Shown here: positions 14,962-23,024 of the stretch, piece after piece
Layout: each line of letters opens with the position of its first letter
How positions within the stretch are numbered: the stretch's first letter is position 1
From: an uncultured Lachnospiraceae bacterium
Lineage (GTDB): Bacteria; Bacillota; Clostridia; Lachnospirales; Lachnospiraceae
DNA length: 26,897 nt
Assembly: GCA_902476645.1 (NCBI GenBank)
Contig: CABSEG010000033.1
Location: forward strand, 1 to 26,897
Direction of reading: 5' to 3'
Translations under genes and position numbers: made by a program
The notes under the pieces: generated by a model
Told to the model about the DNA's origin: nothing
Seen by the model: the letters and a program-made list of their open reading frames with translations, nothing else
The model's database searches: none

Positions 14962-15813
14962 ATGAATTTACGTGATCGATTAAAGGAAAAGCATAGGATT
15001 GTCATAAAAGTCGGTTCTTCTTCCCTGACCCATGAAAACACAGGGGCTTTGGATCTGACCAAGCTGGAAATTCTGATTCGGGAGATCTCAGATTTGCACA
15101 ATATGGGAAAAGAGGTGGTTCTCGTATCTTCGGGTGCTATTGCTGTGGGACGAAAAGCTGCGAACCTGAAAGAACGGCCGGAAAAAATCAGTGAAAAGCA
15201 AGCTTGCGCGGCGATTGGGCAGGCCAGGCTGATGATGATTTATCAAAAGCTGTTTTTAGAGTACAATCAGCTTGCTGCACAGATCCTGATGACGAAGAAT
15301 ACCGTCATGAATAACTTAAGCCGTATGAATGCGCTCAATACCTTTCAGGAGCTTTTAAGAATGGGAGCGATTCCCATTGTAAATGAAAATGATACGGTAT
15401 CCACTTATGAAATGCAGTTCGGAGATAATGATACACTTTCTGCCATTGTGGCTGCCTTAATAGACGCGGATCTCTTGATTTTATTGTCTGACATAGATGG
15501 ATTGTTTACAGATGACCCTAATCAGAACGCGGATGCTCAGTTTATCGATGTGGTGGAAAGGCTGGACGAAAGCTTATTTGAGATGGGAAAGGAAAGTACT
15601 GGTAGTTCCGTGGGAACCGGGGGAATGGCCACCAAATTGACAGCGGCGAAGCTGGCCACAGAAGCCGGAGCAGATATGGTGATTGCAAATGGCAAAGATT
15701 TTCATGTAATCCATAAAATCATTCAGGGGAGAAAGCATGGAACCCTGTTTTTATCCTCACCCAAAGAGGATTTTTTTCTGATGGATTATCTGGAAAAAAT
15801 GTTTTATGATTAG
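14962..15813 (+). CDS. proB: Glutamate 5-kinase
   Basis: The 283-residue protein is an amino-acid kinase: KVGSSSLT near the N terminus (about 16-23) binds phosphate, followed by VLVSSGAIAVG, the glutamate-binding VNENDTVS and FGDNDTLSA segments, and SDIDGLFTDDP. The GTGGMATKLTAAKLA segment binds ATP. It phosphorylates glutamate to gamma-glutamyl phosphate, the first step of proline synthesis. The C-terminal PUA domain of the longer (about 367-residue) enzymes is absent, as in many Clostridia. AGGAGG before the ATG is strong. It opens an operon with a DUF896 gene, a folate cyclo-ligase gene and proA. Confidence 0.96.
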   Translation: MNLRDRLKEKHRIVIKVGSSSLTHENTGALDLTKLEILIREISDLHNMGKEVVLVSSGAIAVGRKAANLKERPEKISEKQACAAIGQARLMMIYQKLFLEYNQLAAQILMTKNTVMNNLSRMNALNTFQELLRMGAIPIVNENDTVSTYEMQFGDNDTLSAIVAALIDADLLILLSDIDGLFTDDPNQNADAQFIDVVERLDESLFEMGKESTGSSVGTGGMATKLTAAKLATEAGADMVIANGKDFHVIHKIIQGRKHGTLFLSSPKEDFFLMDYLEKMFYD

Positions 15814-15825
15814 GAGAGGAACATC

Positions 15826-16044
15826 ATGAATGAAGAGAATTTAAAGCGCATTAATGAATTGGCCAGAAAATCCAAGGCGGAAGGCTTAACGGAAGCGGAA
15901 AAAAAAGAGCAAGCGGATTTGAGGAGGCAATATATTGAAGCAATCCGAAGAAATCTCCGAGGCCAGCTGGATCAAATTGATATTCGGGAGAAGGACGGAA
16001 CCATAGTTAATTTAGGGGAAAAATATGGAAAAAAAGGACATTAG
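15826..16044 (+). CDS. DUF896 (YnzC-type, UPF0291) small protein
   Basis: The 72-residue cytoplasmic protein has the family signature in full: RINELARKSKAEGLTEAEKK, then EQADLRRQYIEAIRRNLRGQ and the C-terminal IDIREKDGT segment. Known members fold as a short helical hairpin; function is unsettled, with one Bacillus member tied to the SOS response. AGGAG lies before the ATG. The last 20 bases overlap the next gene, so the two are probably coupled. Its placement between proB and the folate enzyme gene looks like operon convenience; no link to proline synthesis is established. Confidence 0.92.
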   Translation: MNEENLKRINELARKSKAEGLTEAEKKEQADLRRQYIEAIRRNLRGQLDQIDIREKDGTIVNLGEKYGKKGH

Positions 16045-16573
16045 AAAAGAAATTTTCCGGCGTCGTAAGGAAGCAGACCCGGTTTGGATGGAGAAAAGCA
16101 GTCGTATAATCTGTGAACGTATTCTGCGCAGCAAAGAATTTCAGCAGAGCAATACGATTTTTACCTATATGGATTGTAAAGGGGAAGTTTCTATGCAGAT
16201 ACTTTTGGAATCCTGCTGGAATATGGGAAAGCCCGTGGCAGTGCCTAAGGTGATCGGGGAGGCTATGAAGTTTTATGTGATATCCGGTTATGAAGATGTG
16301 GCTCCAGGATATTTTCAGGTTCCAGAACCGACGACTGGAGACGAGGCTATGGATGAGGGTGGATTGATGATTGTGCCGGGGGTCGCATTTGACAGAAAGC
16401 GACATCGATGCGGCTACGGAAAAGGATTTTACGACCGTTATTTAAGTCAGCACAGAAAGCATCCGACGATTGGAGCTGCGTTTGATTTTCAGATTGTAGA
16501 TCAAATTCCGGCAGATCCCTATGATATCTGCCCAGATCAGGTATTTACGGAGACAAGTATTTATAAGAAATAG
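16025..16573 (+). CDS. 5-Formyltetrahydrofolate cyclo-ligase (MTHFS)
   Basis: The 182-residue protein has the family length and key segments: an N-terminal KKDIRKEIFRRRK helix, FTYMDCKGEVSM, VPKVIGEAMKFY, and the C-terminal ATP/folate motif VPGVAFDRKRHRCGYGKGFYDR. It converts 5-formyltetrahydrofolate to 5,10-methenyltetrahydrofolate with ATP, returning the storage folate to one-carbon metabolism. Its ATG lies inside the DUF896 gene (20-base overlap) after AGGGGA. ProA follows 28 bases after its stop. Being set between proB and proA, it is probably co-expressed with proline synthesis; the metabolic reason is not evident from sequence. Confidence 0.94.
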   Translation: MEKKDIRKEIFRRRKEADPVWMEKSSRIICERILRSKEFQQSNTIFTYMDCKGEVSMQILLESCWNMGKPVAVPKVIGEAMKFYVISGYEDVAPGYFQVPEPTTGDEAMDEGGLMIVPGVAFDRKRHRCGYGKGFYDRYLSQHRKHPTIGAAFDFQIVDQIPADPYDICPDQVFTETSIYKK

Positions 16574-16601
16574 AGCAAACAGGTAAAGGGGGATGAAAAC
16601 A

Positions 16602-17846
16602 ATGACATTGGAACAAATAGGAATGCAGGCAAAAGAGGCGGAACCCATACTTCGCAATCTGGGCTCTTTGAAAAAAAATGTGGTTTTGGAAAAAGCCGCC
16701 GTTTTTCTTGTAAAAGCCGCTGACGAACTGCTGGCTGCAAACGATGTGGATGTACAAAGAGCCATAGAAAATCATATGAATCCGGGACTGGTGGATCGGT
16801 TGCGTCTGACAGAGGCAAGAATTGAGGGGATGGCAGAGGGACTCCGTCAGTTAGCGGCCTTAGAGGATCCCATTGGAGAAGTCATGTCCATGAAAAAGCG
16901 TCCAAACGGATTGCTGATCGGACAGAAACGGGTACCCCTGGGAGTCATTGGGATTATTTATGAATCCCGGCCTAATGTAACGGCAGACGCTTTTGGTCTT
17001 TGCTTTAAAACCGGTAATGTGGTCATTTTAAAAGGAGGAAGCGATGCAATCAGCTCCAATAAGGCTATTGTATCGGTGTTAAAAAAAGCACTTGCGGAAG
17101 AAGGACTGCCGGAGAATGCCATCCAGTTGATTGAGGATACCAACCGGGAGACTACATCGTCTTTCATGAAGATGAATCAGTATGTGGATGTATTAATCCC
17201 AAGGGGTGGAGCCGGGCTGATCCGGGCAGTGGTTCAAAACAGTACCATACCCGTGATTGAAACAGGTACGGGAAATTGTCACATTTATGTGGATGAATCC
17301 GCTGATTTGGATATGGCGGTTTCTATCATCTATAATGCAAAGACCCAGCGCATCGGTGTTTGCAATGCATGCGAATCTTTGGTGGTTCACAAAAAGGTGA
17401 AAGATCAACTGCTTCCCATGCTCAAAGCAAAGCTGGATGAAAAGAAGGTAGAACTGCGGGGAGATGAAGAAGCCTGTAAGGTACTGCCCGGAATCCATGT
17501 GGCTTCTGAGGATGACTGGGGAAGAGAGTACCTGGATTATATCCTGTCCATTAAAGTGGTGGATTGTATAGAAGAGGCTATCGCCCATATCAACCGTTAT
17601 AACACAGGTCATTCCGAGGCCATTGTAACCAGGGACTATGCGAATGCCCAGAAGTTTTTAGACGAGATCGATGCGGCGGCTGTGTATGTGAACGCATCCA
17701 CCCGCTTTACAGATGGATTTGAATTTGGATTTGGAGCAGAGATCGGAATCAGTACTCAGAAGCTTCATGCCAGAGGGCCTATGGGCCTTTTGGCTCTGAC
17801 CTCCACAAAATATATTATTTACGGGAACGGACAGATTCGGGAATAA
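16602..17846 (+). CDS. proA: Gamma-glutamyl phosphate reductase
   Basis: The 414-residue protein is an aldehyde-dehydrogenase-fold reductase. It has VPLGVIGIIYESRPNVTADA, then LIPRGGAGLI and the catalytic-cysteine segment GVCNACE with Cys254. The C-terminal NASTRFTDGFEFGFGAEIGIST closes the family pattern. It reduces gamma-glutamyl phosphate to glutamate semialdehyde with NADPH, the second step of proline synthesis after ProB. The frame also has an ATG at 16593, but the AAAGGGGG site ends one base before it, so I choose ATG 16602 at nine bases. That gives the usual MTLEQIG start. A long inverted repeat follows its stop. Confidence 0.95.
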   Translation: MTLEQIGMQAKEAEPILRNLGSLKKNVVLEKAAVFLVKAADELLAANDVDVQRAIENHMNPGLVDRLRLTEARIEGMAEGLRQLAALEDPIGEVMSMKKRPNGLLIGQKRVPLGVIGIIYESRPNVTADAFGLCFKTGNVVILKGGSDAISSNKAIVSVLKKALAEEGLPENAIQLIEDTNRETTSSFMKMNQYVDVLIPRGGAGLIRAVVQNSTIPVIETGTGNCHIYVDESADLDMAVSIIYNAKTQRIGVCNACESLVVHKKVKDQLLPMLKAKLDEKKVELRGDEEACKVLPGIHVASEDDWGREYLDYILSIKVVDCIEEAIAHINRYNTGHSEAIVTRDYANAQKFLDEIDAAAVYVNASTRFTDGFEFGFGAEIGISTQKLHARGPMGLLALTSTKYIIYGNGQIRE

Positions 17847-17854
17847 TTTCCAGT

Positions 17855-17938
17855 CCTCCTTCATATATTAATAAGAATACAAAAGGCGTTTTTTGATGTC
17901 TTTTGTAGTTCGATATTGATATATGAAGGAGGCTTTTT
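17855..17938 (+). terminator. Long inverted repeat with T-run, overlapping the carboxypeptidase RBS
   Basis: CCTCCTTCATATAT (17855-17868) pairs perfectly with ATATATGAAGGAGG (17919-17932), and five more pairs (one G-U) extend the stem inward to about 19. A nested hairpin TACAAAAG (17878-17885) with CTTTTGTA (17900-17907) sits in the loop. After the right arm come C and five T residues (17934-17938), then the ATG of the next gene at 17939. So the right arm is both the terminator arm for proA and the GGAGG ribosome binding site of the carboxypeptidase gene, with the left arm as a perfect anti-ribosome-binding-site. Confidence 0.65.
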
Positions 17939-18862
17939 ATGGTGGATTTTGGAAAGCGTTATACCTATGAGGAAATGATGGAAAGGATATACAGCCTGAA
18001 AGAGCGCTGGCCTAAGCTTCTGACTGTGGAAGAGGCCGGAATCAGCCATGATGAACGCTCCATTCCGGGAATTTGGCTGGGCAGCAGCAAGGCATGTCTG
18101 ATTTGCAGTGCCGGGATTCACGGGAGAGAAAGCGTCAATCCCATTTTGCTTTTGCGGATGATAGAAGATTACTGCGAAAATTGGGAGAATGAGCCGTTGC
18201 TTACCCAATATGGTTTGTATCTGCTGCCAATTGTAAACCCAGACGGCTATGAAGTGGCTTTGAAGGGATTTCAGGCACTGAAAAGTCCGATCCTGCGGCA
18301 TGCCATGCGCATGAGAAATCAGCCCCACGAGACCTGGAAGTGCAACGGACGGGGAGTGGATATCAACCGGAATTTTCCATGCAGTTCCTACCGCCCTGGA
18401 AATGGATCCTGGTATCCGGCCAGTGAAAATGAGACCAAAGCCCTAATGGATGTTTTTCAGAAATTTCCTGACTCTGTCGGTTACATAGACTTCCATTCCA
18501 GAGGTCGGATTATTTATTACTATCGAAACGCAATGACAGATGCTTACAACCAAAGGAGCGCCCGGTTTGCAAAGACGTTCCAGGAGCTTTCCAATTATGA
18601 TCTGGGAACCTGGAAAGATGAAAGTAAGACAAAAGCAGATGGTGGAAATTCTGTTCATTATTATTCAGAACGGTACGCCAGACCAGCTCTGACCGTGGAG
18701 ACGGTGGAAGATGAGGCGGGATTTCCTTTGGATGCTTCCTATCAGCAACAAACCTACGAGGAGATTCGCAGACTCCCGTTGGCCTACCTGGAAGAATACG
18801 AGAAAACCGAGAAAAAAGATGCCTCTGGCCACTCTTGCATTTTTGAAAAGCCCCCTGTATAA
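17939..18862 (+). CDS. M14-family zinc metallocarboxypeptidase
   Basis: The 307-residue protein has the M14 catalytic set: zinc ligands His61 and Glu64 in GIHGRES and His186 in YIDFHSRG. The substrate-binding segments NPDGYE (100-105) and GVDINRNF (139-146) are present, and the proposed catalytic Glu254 lies in PALTVETVE. Members cleave C-terminal residues from peptides, and in Firmicutes some act on peptidoglycan stem peptides. There is no signal peptide, so it is predicted to be cytoplasmic or to act in a spore compartment. The ATG follows GAAGGAGG at six bases, but that site is buried in a long hairpin, so translation is probably conditional. The miaB promoter overlaps its 3' end. Confidence 0.9.
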   Translation: MVDFGKRYTYEEMMERIYSLKERWPKLLTVEEAGISHDERSIPGIWLGSSKACLICSAGIHGRESVNPILLLRMIEDYCENWENEPLLTQYGLYLLPIVNPDGYEVALKGFQALKSPILRHAMRMRNQPHETWKCNGRGVDINRNFPCSSYRPGNGSWYPASENETKALMDVFQKFPDSVGYIDFHSRGRIIYYYRNAMTDAYNQRSARFAKTFQELSNYDLGTWKDESKTKADGGNSVHYYSERYARPALTVETVEDEAGFPLDASYQQQTYEEIRRLPLAYLEEYEKTEKKDASGHSCIFEKPPV

Positions 18863-18863
18863 T
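18835..18863 (+). promoter_or_regulatory. miaB: Sigma-A-type promoter for miaB, inside the end of the carboxypeptidase gene
   Basis: TTGCAT (18835-18840) and TATAAT (18858-18863) are 17 bases apart, the same boxes and spacing as the ddh promoter. The -10 box overlaps the stop codon of the carboxypeptidase gene (18860-18862). It would give miaB, and probably mutS onward, expression independent of the upstream gene. Confidence 0.7.
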
Positions 18864-18896
18864 AATGTAGTTAAAGGTCGGACAAAGGAGCATAGA

Positions 18897-20357
18897 ATGA
18901 ACAATACGATATTTGAAGAACAGTTAAGACAAATAGATATGACCGGAGAGGCTCCTCTTTCAGAGCCTTACCGTCAGTATTATTATATCAGGCAGTGCAG
19001 GGGATTGGTAGAGGAACAATGCAGAAAGCTTGGCCGTAGGATGAAAGCGGCAATTGTGACCTTTGGCTGTCAGATGAATGCCAGGGACAGTGAAAAGCTT
19101 TCCGGTATTTTGGAGCAGGTGGGTTACGAAATAACGCAGGATGAACAGGCTGACTTTGTCATCTACAATACCTGTACCGTGAGAGAAAACGCAAATCTGA
19201 AGGTGTATGGCAGGCTTGGCAGATTAAACAGTCTGAAAAAGAAGAATCCTCATATGATGATCGCTCTGTGCGGGTGCATGATGCAGGAACCTCATGTGGT
19301 GGAAAAGATAAAGAAGAGCTATTCTTTTGTTAATCTTATCTTTGGAACTCATAATATTTACAAATTTGCGGAGCTTCTTGCACGTTCCATGCAGTCTGAC
19401 AGAATGATTCTGGATATCTGGAAAGACACGGATCAGATTGTGGAGGATTTGCCCGCAGAGCGCAAATACCCCTTTAAATCGGGAGTCAATATCATGTTTG
19501 GCTGTAATAATTTTTGCAGCTATTGCATCGTCCCTTATGTCAGAGGAAGAGAAAGAAGCAGAAATCCCCAGGATATTATCCGGGAAGTCCGTGACTTGGT
19601 GGAAGACGGCGTGGTGGAGATCATGCTGCTTGGACAGAATGTGAACTCCTATGGAAAGAATCTGGAAACACCGATCAGTTTCGCGGGGCTTTTAAGGGAA
19701 CTGGAACAGATAGACGGGTTGAAACGGATCCGCTTTATGACCTCCCATCCCAAGGACCTTTCAGATGAGCTGATTTTGACCATGGGAGAATCTGAGAAGA
19801 TCTGTAAGCACTTGCACCTTCCGCTGCAATCCGGAAGCAGCCGCATTCTAAAGATTATGAACCGCCATTATACCAAGGAGCAATACCTGGCCCTTGTGGA
19901 CAAACTAAGGGCTTCCGTGCCGGACATCTCTCTGACGACAGACCTGATTGTGGGCTTTCCAGGAGAAACAGAAGAAGACTTTCAGGAAACTTTGGATGTG
20001 GTAAAAAAGGTGGGGTATGACAGCGCCTTTACGTTTCTGTACTCCAAACGCACGGGGACTCCTGCCGCAGTTATGGAAGATCAGGTGCCGCAGGAAGTGG
20101 CTAAAGAACGATTTAACCGACTCCTCACCTTGGTTCAGGAGACAGCCGGAAATGTTTCCGCCCGATTTAGCGGGCAAACACTCCCCGTGCTGGTAGAGGA
20201 ACAAAATATACAGGATCCGAATTTGATGACGGGAAGGCTGGAGCATAATTTACTGGTTCATTTTCCAGGCACTCCGGATATGATCGGTCATATTCTTCCG
20301 GTGCACTTAAAGGAATGTCGCGGGTTCTATTATATGGGAGAACTTGCAGGCGTATAG
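18897..20357 (+). CDS. miaB: tRNA-2-methylthio-N6-dimethylallyladenosine synthase MiaB
   Basis: The 486-residue radical SAM methylthiotransferase has three domains. The N-terminal UPF0004 domain holds the auxiliary cluster cysteines Cys58 (TFGCQMN), Cys93 (NTCTVRE) and Cys127 (CGCM). The radical SAM motif is Cys203, Cys207 and Cys210 in CNNFCSYC, and a C-terminal TRAM domain follows. It adds a methylthio group to i6A37 of tRNAs, acting after MiaA, which is encoded in the same cluster. The frame is open to 18711 inside the carboxypeptidase gene, but the ATG at 18897, after AAAGGAG, gives the normal clostridial N terminus of about 50 residues before the first cluster cysteine. Confidence 0.95.
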   Translation: MNNTIFEEQLRQIDMTGEAPLSEPYRQYYYIRQCRGLVEEQCRKLGRRMKAAIVTFGCQMNARDSEKLSGILEQVGYEITQDEQADFVIYNTCTVRENANLKVYGRLGRLNSLKKKNPHMMIALCGCMMQEPHVVEKIKKSYSFVNLIFGTHNIYKFAELLARSMQSDRMILDIWKDTDQIVEDLPAERKYPFKSGVNIMFGCNNFCSYCIVPYVRGRERSRNPQDIIREVRDLVEDGVVEIMLLGQNVNSYGKNLETPISFAGLLRELEQIDGLKRIRFMTSHPKDLSDELILTMGESEKICKHLHLPLQSGSSRILKIMNRHYTKEQYLALVDKLRASVPDISLTTDLIVGFPGETEEDFQETLDVVKKVGYDSAFTFLYSKRTGTPAAVMEDQVPQEVAKERFNRLLTLVQETAGNVSARFSGQTLPVLVEEQNIQDPNLMTGRLEHNLLVHFPGTPDMIGHILPVHLKECRGFYYMGELAGV

Positions 20358-20371
20358 AAAGGACGAATACT

Positions 20372-23020
20372 GTGGCACAACTTACACCAATGATGCAGCA
20401 ATATGTAAAAACAAAAGAAGAGTATCCGGACTGTATTCTTTTTTATCGTCTTGGGGACTTCTATGAGATGTTTTTTGAAGACGCAAAGACTGCGGCGAAG
20501 GAACTGGAGATTACCCTGACCGGCAAAGACTGCGGCCTTAAAGAGCGGGCTCCCATGTGTGGTGTTCCGTATCATGCGGTAGATTCCTATCTGACAAAGT
20601 TGGTTTCTAAAGGATATAAGGTCGCCATCTGCGAACAGGTGGAAGATCCTAAACTTGCCAAAGGCCTGGTGAAGCGGGAAGTAATCCGGGTGGTGACTCC
20701 CGGGACAAACTTAAATTCTCAGGCTTTGGATGAGACTAAAAACAATTACCTGATGTGCATTGTATGCATGGCGGATCGCTATGGGATTTCTGCTGCCGAT
20801 ATCACCACCGGAGATTATGTAGTCACAGAGGTGGAGACAGAGCGAAAGCTTTTGGATGAAGTGATGAAATTTTCGCCCAAGGAAATGATCTGTAATCAAT
20901 CCTTCCAGGTAAGCGGAATTGATCTGGATGACTTGAAGGGAAGGCTTGGAATGGCCGTCTATTTTCTGGAAGATTGGTATTTCGACGACGAGATGTGCAG
21001 GCGCTCTTTGATGGAGCATTTTAAAGTATCCACGCTGGACGGATTGGGCCTTGGGGAATATAATTGCGGCGTGATCGCATCGGGAGCCATCTTGCAGTAT
21101 TTACACGAAACTCAGAAGACGGCGTTGGAAAACCTGACCAGGCTTACTCCTTACGAGACCGGAAGGTATATGGTGATCGACAGTTCTTCCAGAAGGAACC
21201 TGGAGTTGTGCGAGACCCTTCGTGAAAAACAAAAGAGAGGTTCCTTGCTATGGGTGTTGGATAAGACTAAAACGGCCATGGGGGCCCGGATGCTGCGCAG
21301 CTTTCTGGAACAGCCTTTGATTGAAAAGGCTGAAATTAACCGTCGCCTGGAGGCTGTGGAAGAGCTCTGTTCCAATGCCATCGCAAGGGAGGAAATCCGG
21401 GAGTATCTCAATCCGGTCTATGATCTGGAACGCCTGGTGAGCAAGATCAGTTACCGTTCAGCCAATCCCAGAGATATGATTGCCTTTAAAAATTCTCTGG
21501 CCATGATTCCCCATATCAAGTATATGTTAAGCTGCCTTCAGGGCGAACTGCTAAGGGAGATCGAGGCACAGATGGATCCGTTGGAGGACGTGTGTGGATT
21601 GATCGATTCCGCAATTACAGAAGACCCTCCCATTGCCATTAAAGACGGGGGAATTATAAAAGAAGGTTATCACGAAGAAATTGATCGTTTGCGCCATGCC
21701 AAAACGGAGGGAAAAACCTGGCTGGCGGATCTGGAGGCAAAGGAGCGGGAAGCTACAGGGATTAAGAACTTAAAAATTAAATTTAACAAGGTTTTCGGTT
21801 ATTATCTGGAGGTGACTAACTCCTATAAAGATCTGGTACCGGAACGGTATACAAGAAAGCAGACGCTGGCAAATGCAGAGCGCTACATCACACCGGAGCT
21901 AAAGGAGCTGGAAGATGTGATTTTAGGTGCCGAGGATAAACTGTTTTCTATGGAATATGAACTGTTTTCCCAGGTACGGGATGCTGTAGCAAAGGAAGTG
22001 GTGCGCATCCAGACAACCGCCAAAGCTGTGGCCCTCACAGACGTGTTCGCTTCCCTTTCTTTGGTAGCGGAGCGGAATAACTATGTGAGGCCTAAAATCA
22101 ATGAGAAAGGTATCATAGACATTAAAAACGGCCGACATCCGGTGGTGGAAAAGATGATCACCAATGATATGTTTATCGCCAACGATACATATTTAGATAA
22201 TGGCAGCAATCGCATCTCCATTATCACAGGGCCCAACATGGCCGGAAAATCTACCTACATGCGGCAAAGCGCACTGATTGTGCTCATGGCTCAGATTGGT
22301 TCTTTTGTCCCGGCCCAAAGTGCAAAAATCGGTATTGTAGACCGGATTTTCACCAGAGTGGGAGCCTCTGATGATCTGGCCTCCGGACAGAGTACCTTCA
22401 TGGTGGAGATGACAGAGGTAGCCAACATCCTGAGAAACGCCACGGCCAAAAGCCTGCTGATTTTGGATGAGATCGGAAGGGGAACCAGCACCTTCGACGG
22501 ATTGAGTATTGCCTGGGCTGTGGTGGAACATATCAGCAACACAAGACTACTGGGAGCAAAAACCTTATTTGCCACCCATTATCATGAGCTGACGGAACTG
22601 GAGGGTAAAATTCCGGGAGTAAACAATTATTGTATTGCCGTAAAAGAAAAGGGTGACGACATTGTATTTCTGCGAAAAATTGTCCGTGGTGGAGCAGATA
22701 AAAGCTATGGAATCCAGGTGGCAAAACTAGCAGGTGTCCCGGACTCCGTAATTGAGCGGGCAAAGGAGTTGGCAATCCAGTTAAGTGAGGCGGACATCAC
22801 CATTCAGGCGGCGGAATCCAGAACAGAGACGGCATCAAAGGTAAAGACCAAAGCTAAAAAGTATGATCAGGTGGATATGGAGCAGATGTCTTTGATGGAT
22901 ACGGTCAGCGATGAGGATATTTTAAAGGAACTTGGAGAACTGGAAATCAGTACTCTAACGCCGCTGGAGGCAATAAATACTCTCTATCGGCTTCAAAACA
23001 AGCTGAAAAACAGGTGGTAA
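20372..23020 (+). CDS. mutS: DNA mismatch repair protein MutS
   Basis: The 882-residue protein begins (M)AQLTPMMQQY and has the mismatch-reading Phe30-x-Glu32 in GDFYEMFFEDA. The core and clamp domains follow, then the ATPase with Walker A GPNMAGKST (from about 620), the DDLASGQSTFMVEM segment, the Walker B region LLILDEIGRGTSTFDG and ATHYHEL. The C-terminal tail has a helix-rich dimer region. It recognises mismatches and recruits MutL. I choose GTG at 20372, nine bases after AGAAAGGA; the frame is open upstream into miaB, but that part is not MutS-like. It lies 14 bases after miaB and four bases before mutL, clearly one operon. Confidence 0.97.
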   Translation: MAQLTPMMQQYVKTKEEYPDCILFYRLGDFYEMFFEDAKTAAKELEITLTGKDCGLKERAPMCGVPYHAVDSYLTKLVSKGYKVAICEQVEDPKLAKGLVKREVIRVVTPGTNLNSQALDETKNNYLMCIVCMADRYGISAADITTGDYVVTEVETERKLLDEVMKFSPKEMICNQSFQVSGIDLDDLKGRLGMAVYFLEDWYFDDEMCRRSLMEHFKVSTLDGLGLGEYNCGVIASGAILQYLHETQKTALENLTRLTPYETGRYMVIDSSSRRNLELCETLREKQKRGSLLWVLDKTKTAMGARMLRSFLEQPLIEKAEINRRLEAVEELCSNAIAREEIREYLNPVYDLERLVSKISYRSANPRDMIAFKNSLAMIPHIKYMLSCLQGELLREIEAQMDPLEDVCGLIDSAITEDPPIAIKDGGIIKEGYHEEIDRLRHAKTEGKTWLADLEAKEREATGIKNLKIKFNKVFGYYLEVTNSYKDLVPERYTRKQTLANAERYITPELKELEDVILGAEDKLFSMEYELFSQVRDAVAKEVVRIQTTAKAVALTDVFASLSLVAERNNYVRPKINEKGIIDIKNGRHPVVEKMITNDMFIANDTYLDNGSNRISIITGPNMAGKSTYMRQSALIVLMAQIGSFVPAQSAKIGIVDRIFTRVGASDDLASGQSTFMVEMTEVANILRNATAKSLLILDEIGRGTSTFDGLSIAWAVVEHISNTRLLGAKTLFATHYHELTELEGKIPGVNNYCIAVKEKGDDIVFLRKIVRGGADKSYGIQVAKLAGVPDSVIERAKELAIQLSEADITIQAAESRTETASKVKTKAKKYDQVDMEQMSLMDTVSDEDILKELGELEISTLTPLEAINTLYRLQNKLKNRW

Positions 23021-23024
23021 AACA

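Noticed and set aside
18711..18896. A 62-residue N-terminal extension of MiaB
   Set aside because: It lies in another frame of the carboxypeptidase gene and covers the miaB promoter; the ATG at 18897 has a good ribosome binding site and gives the normal family start.
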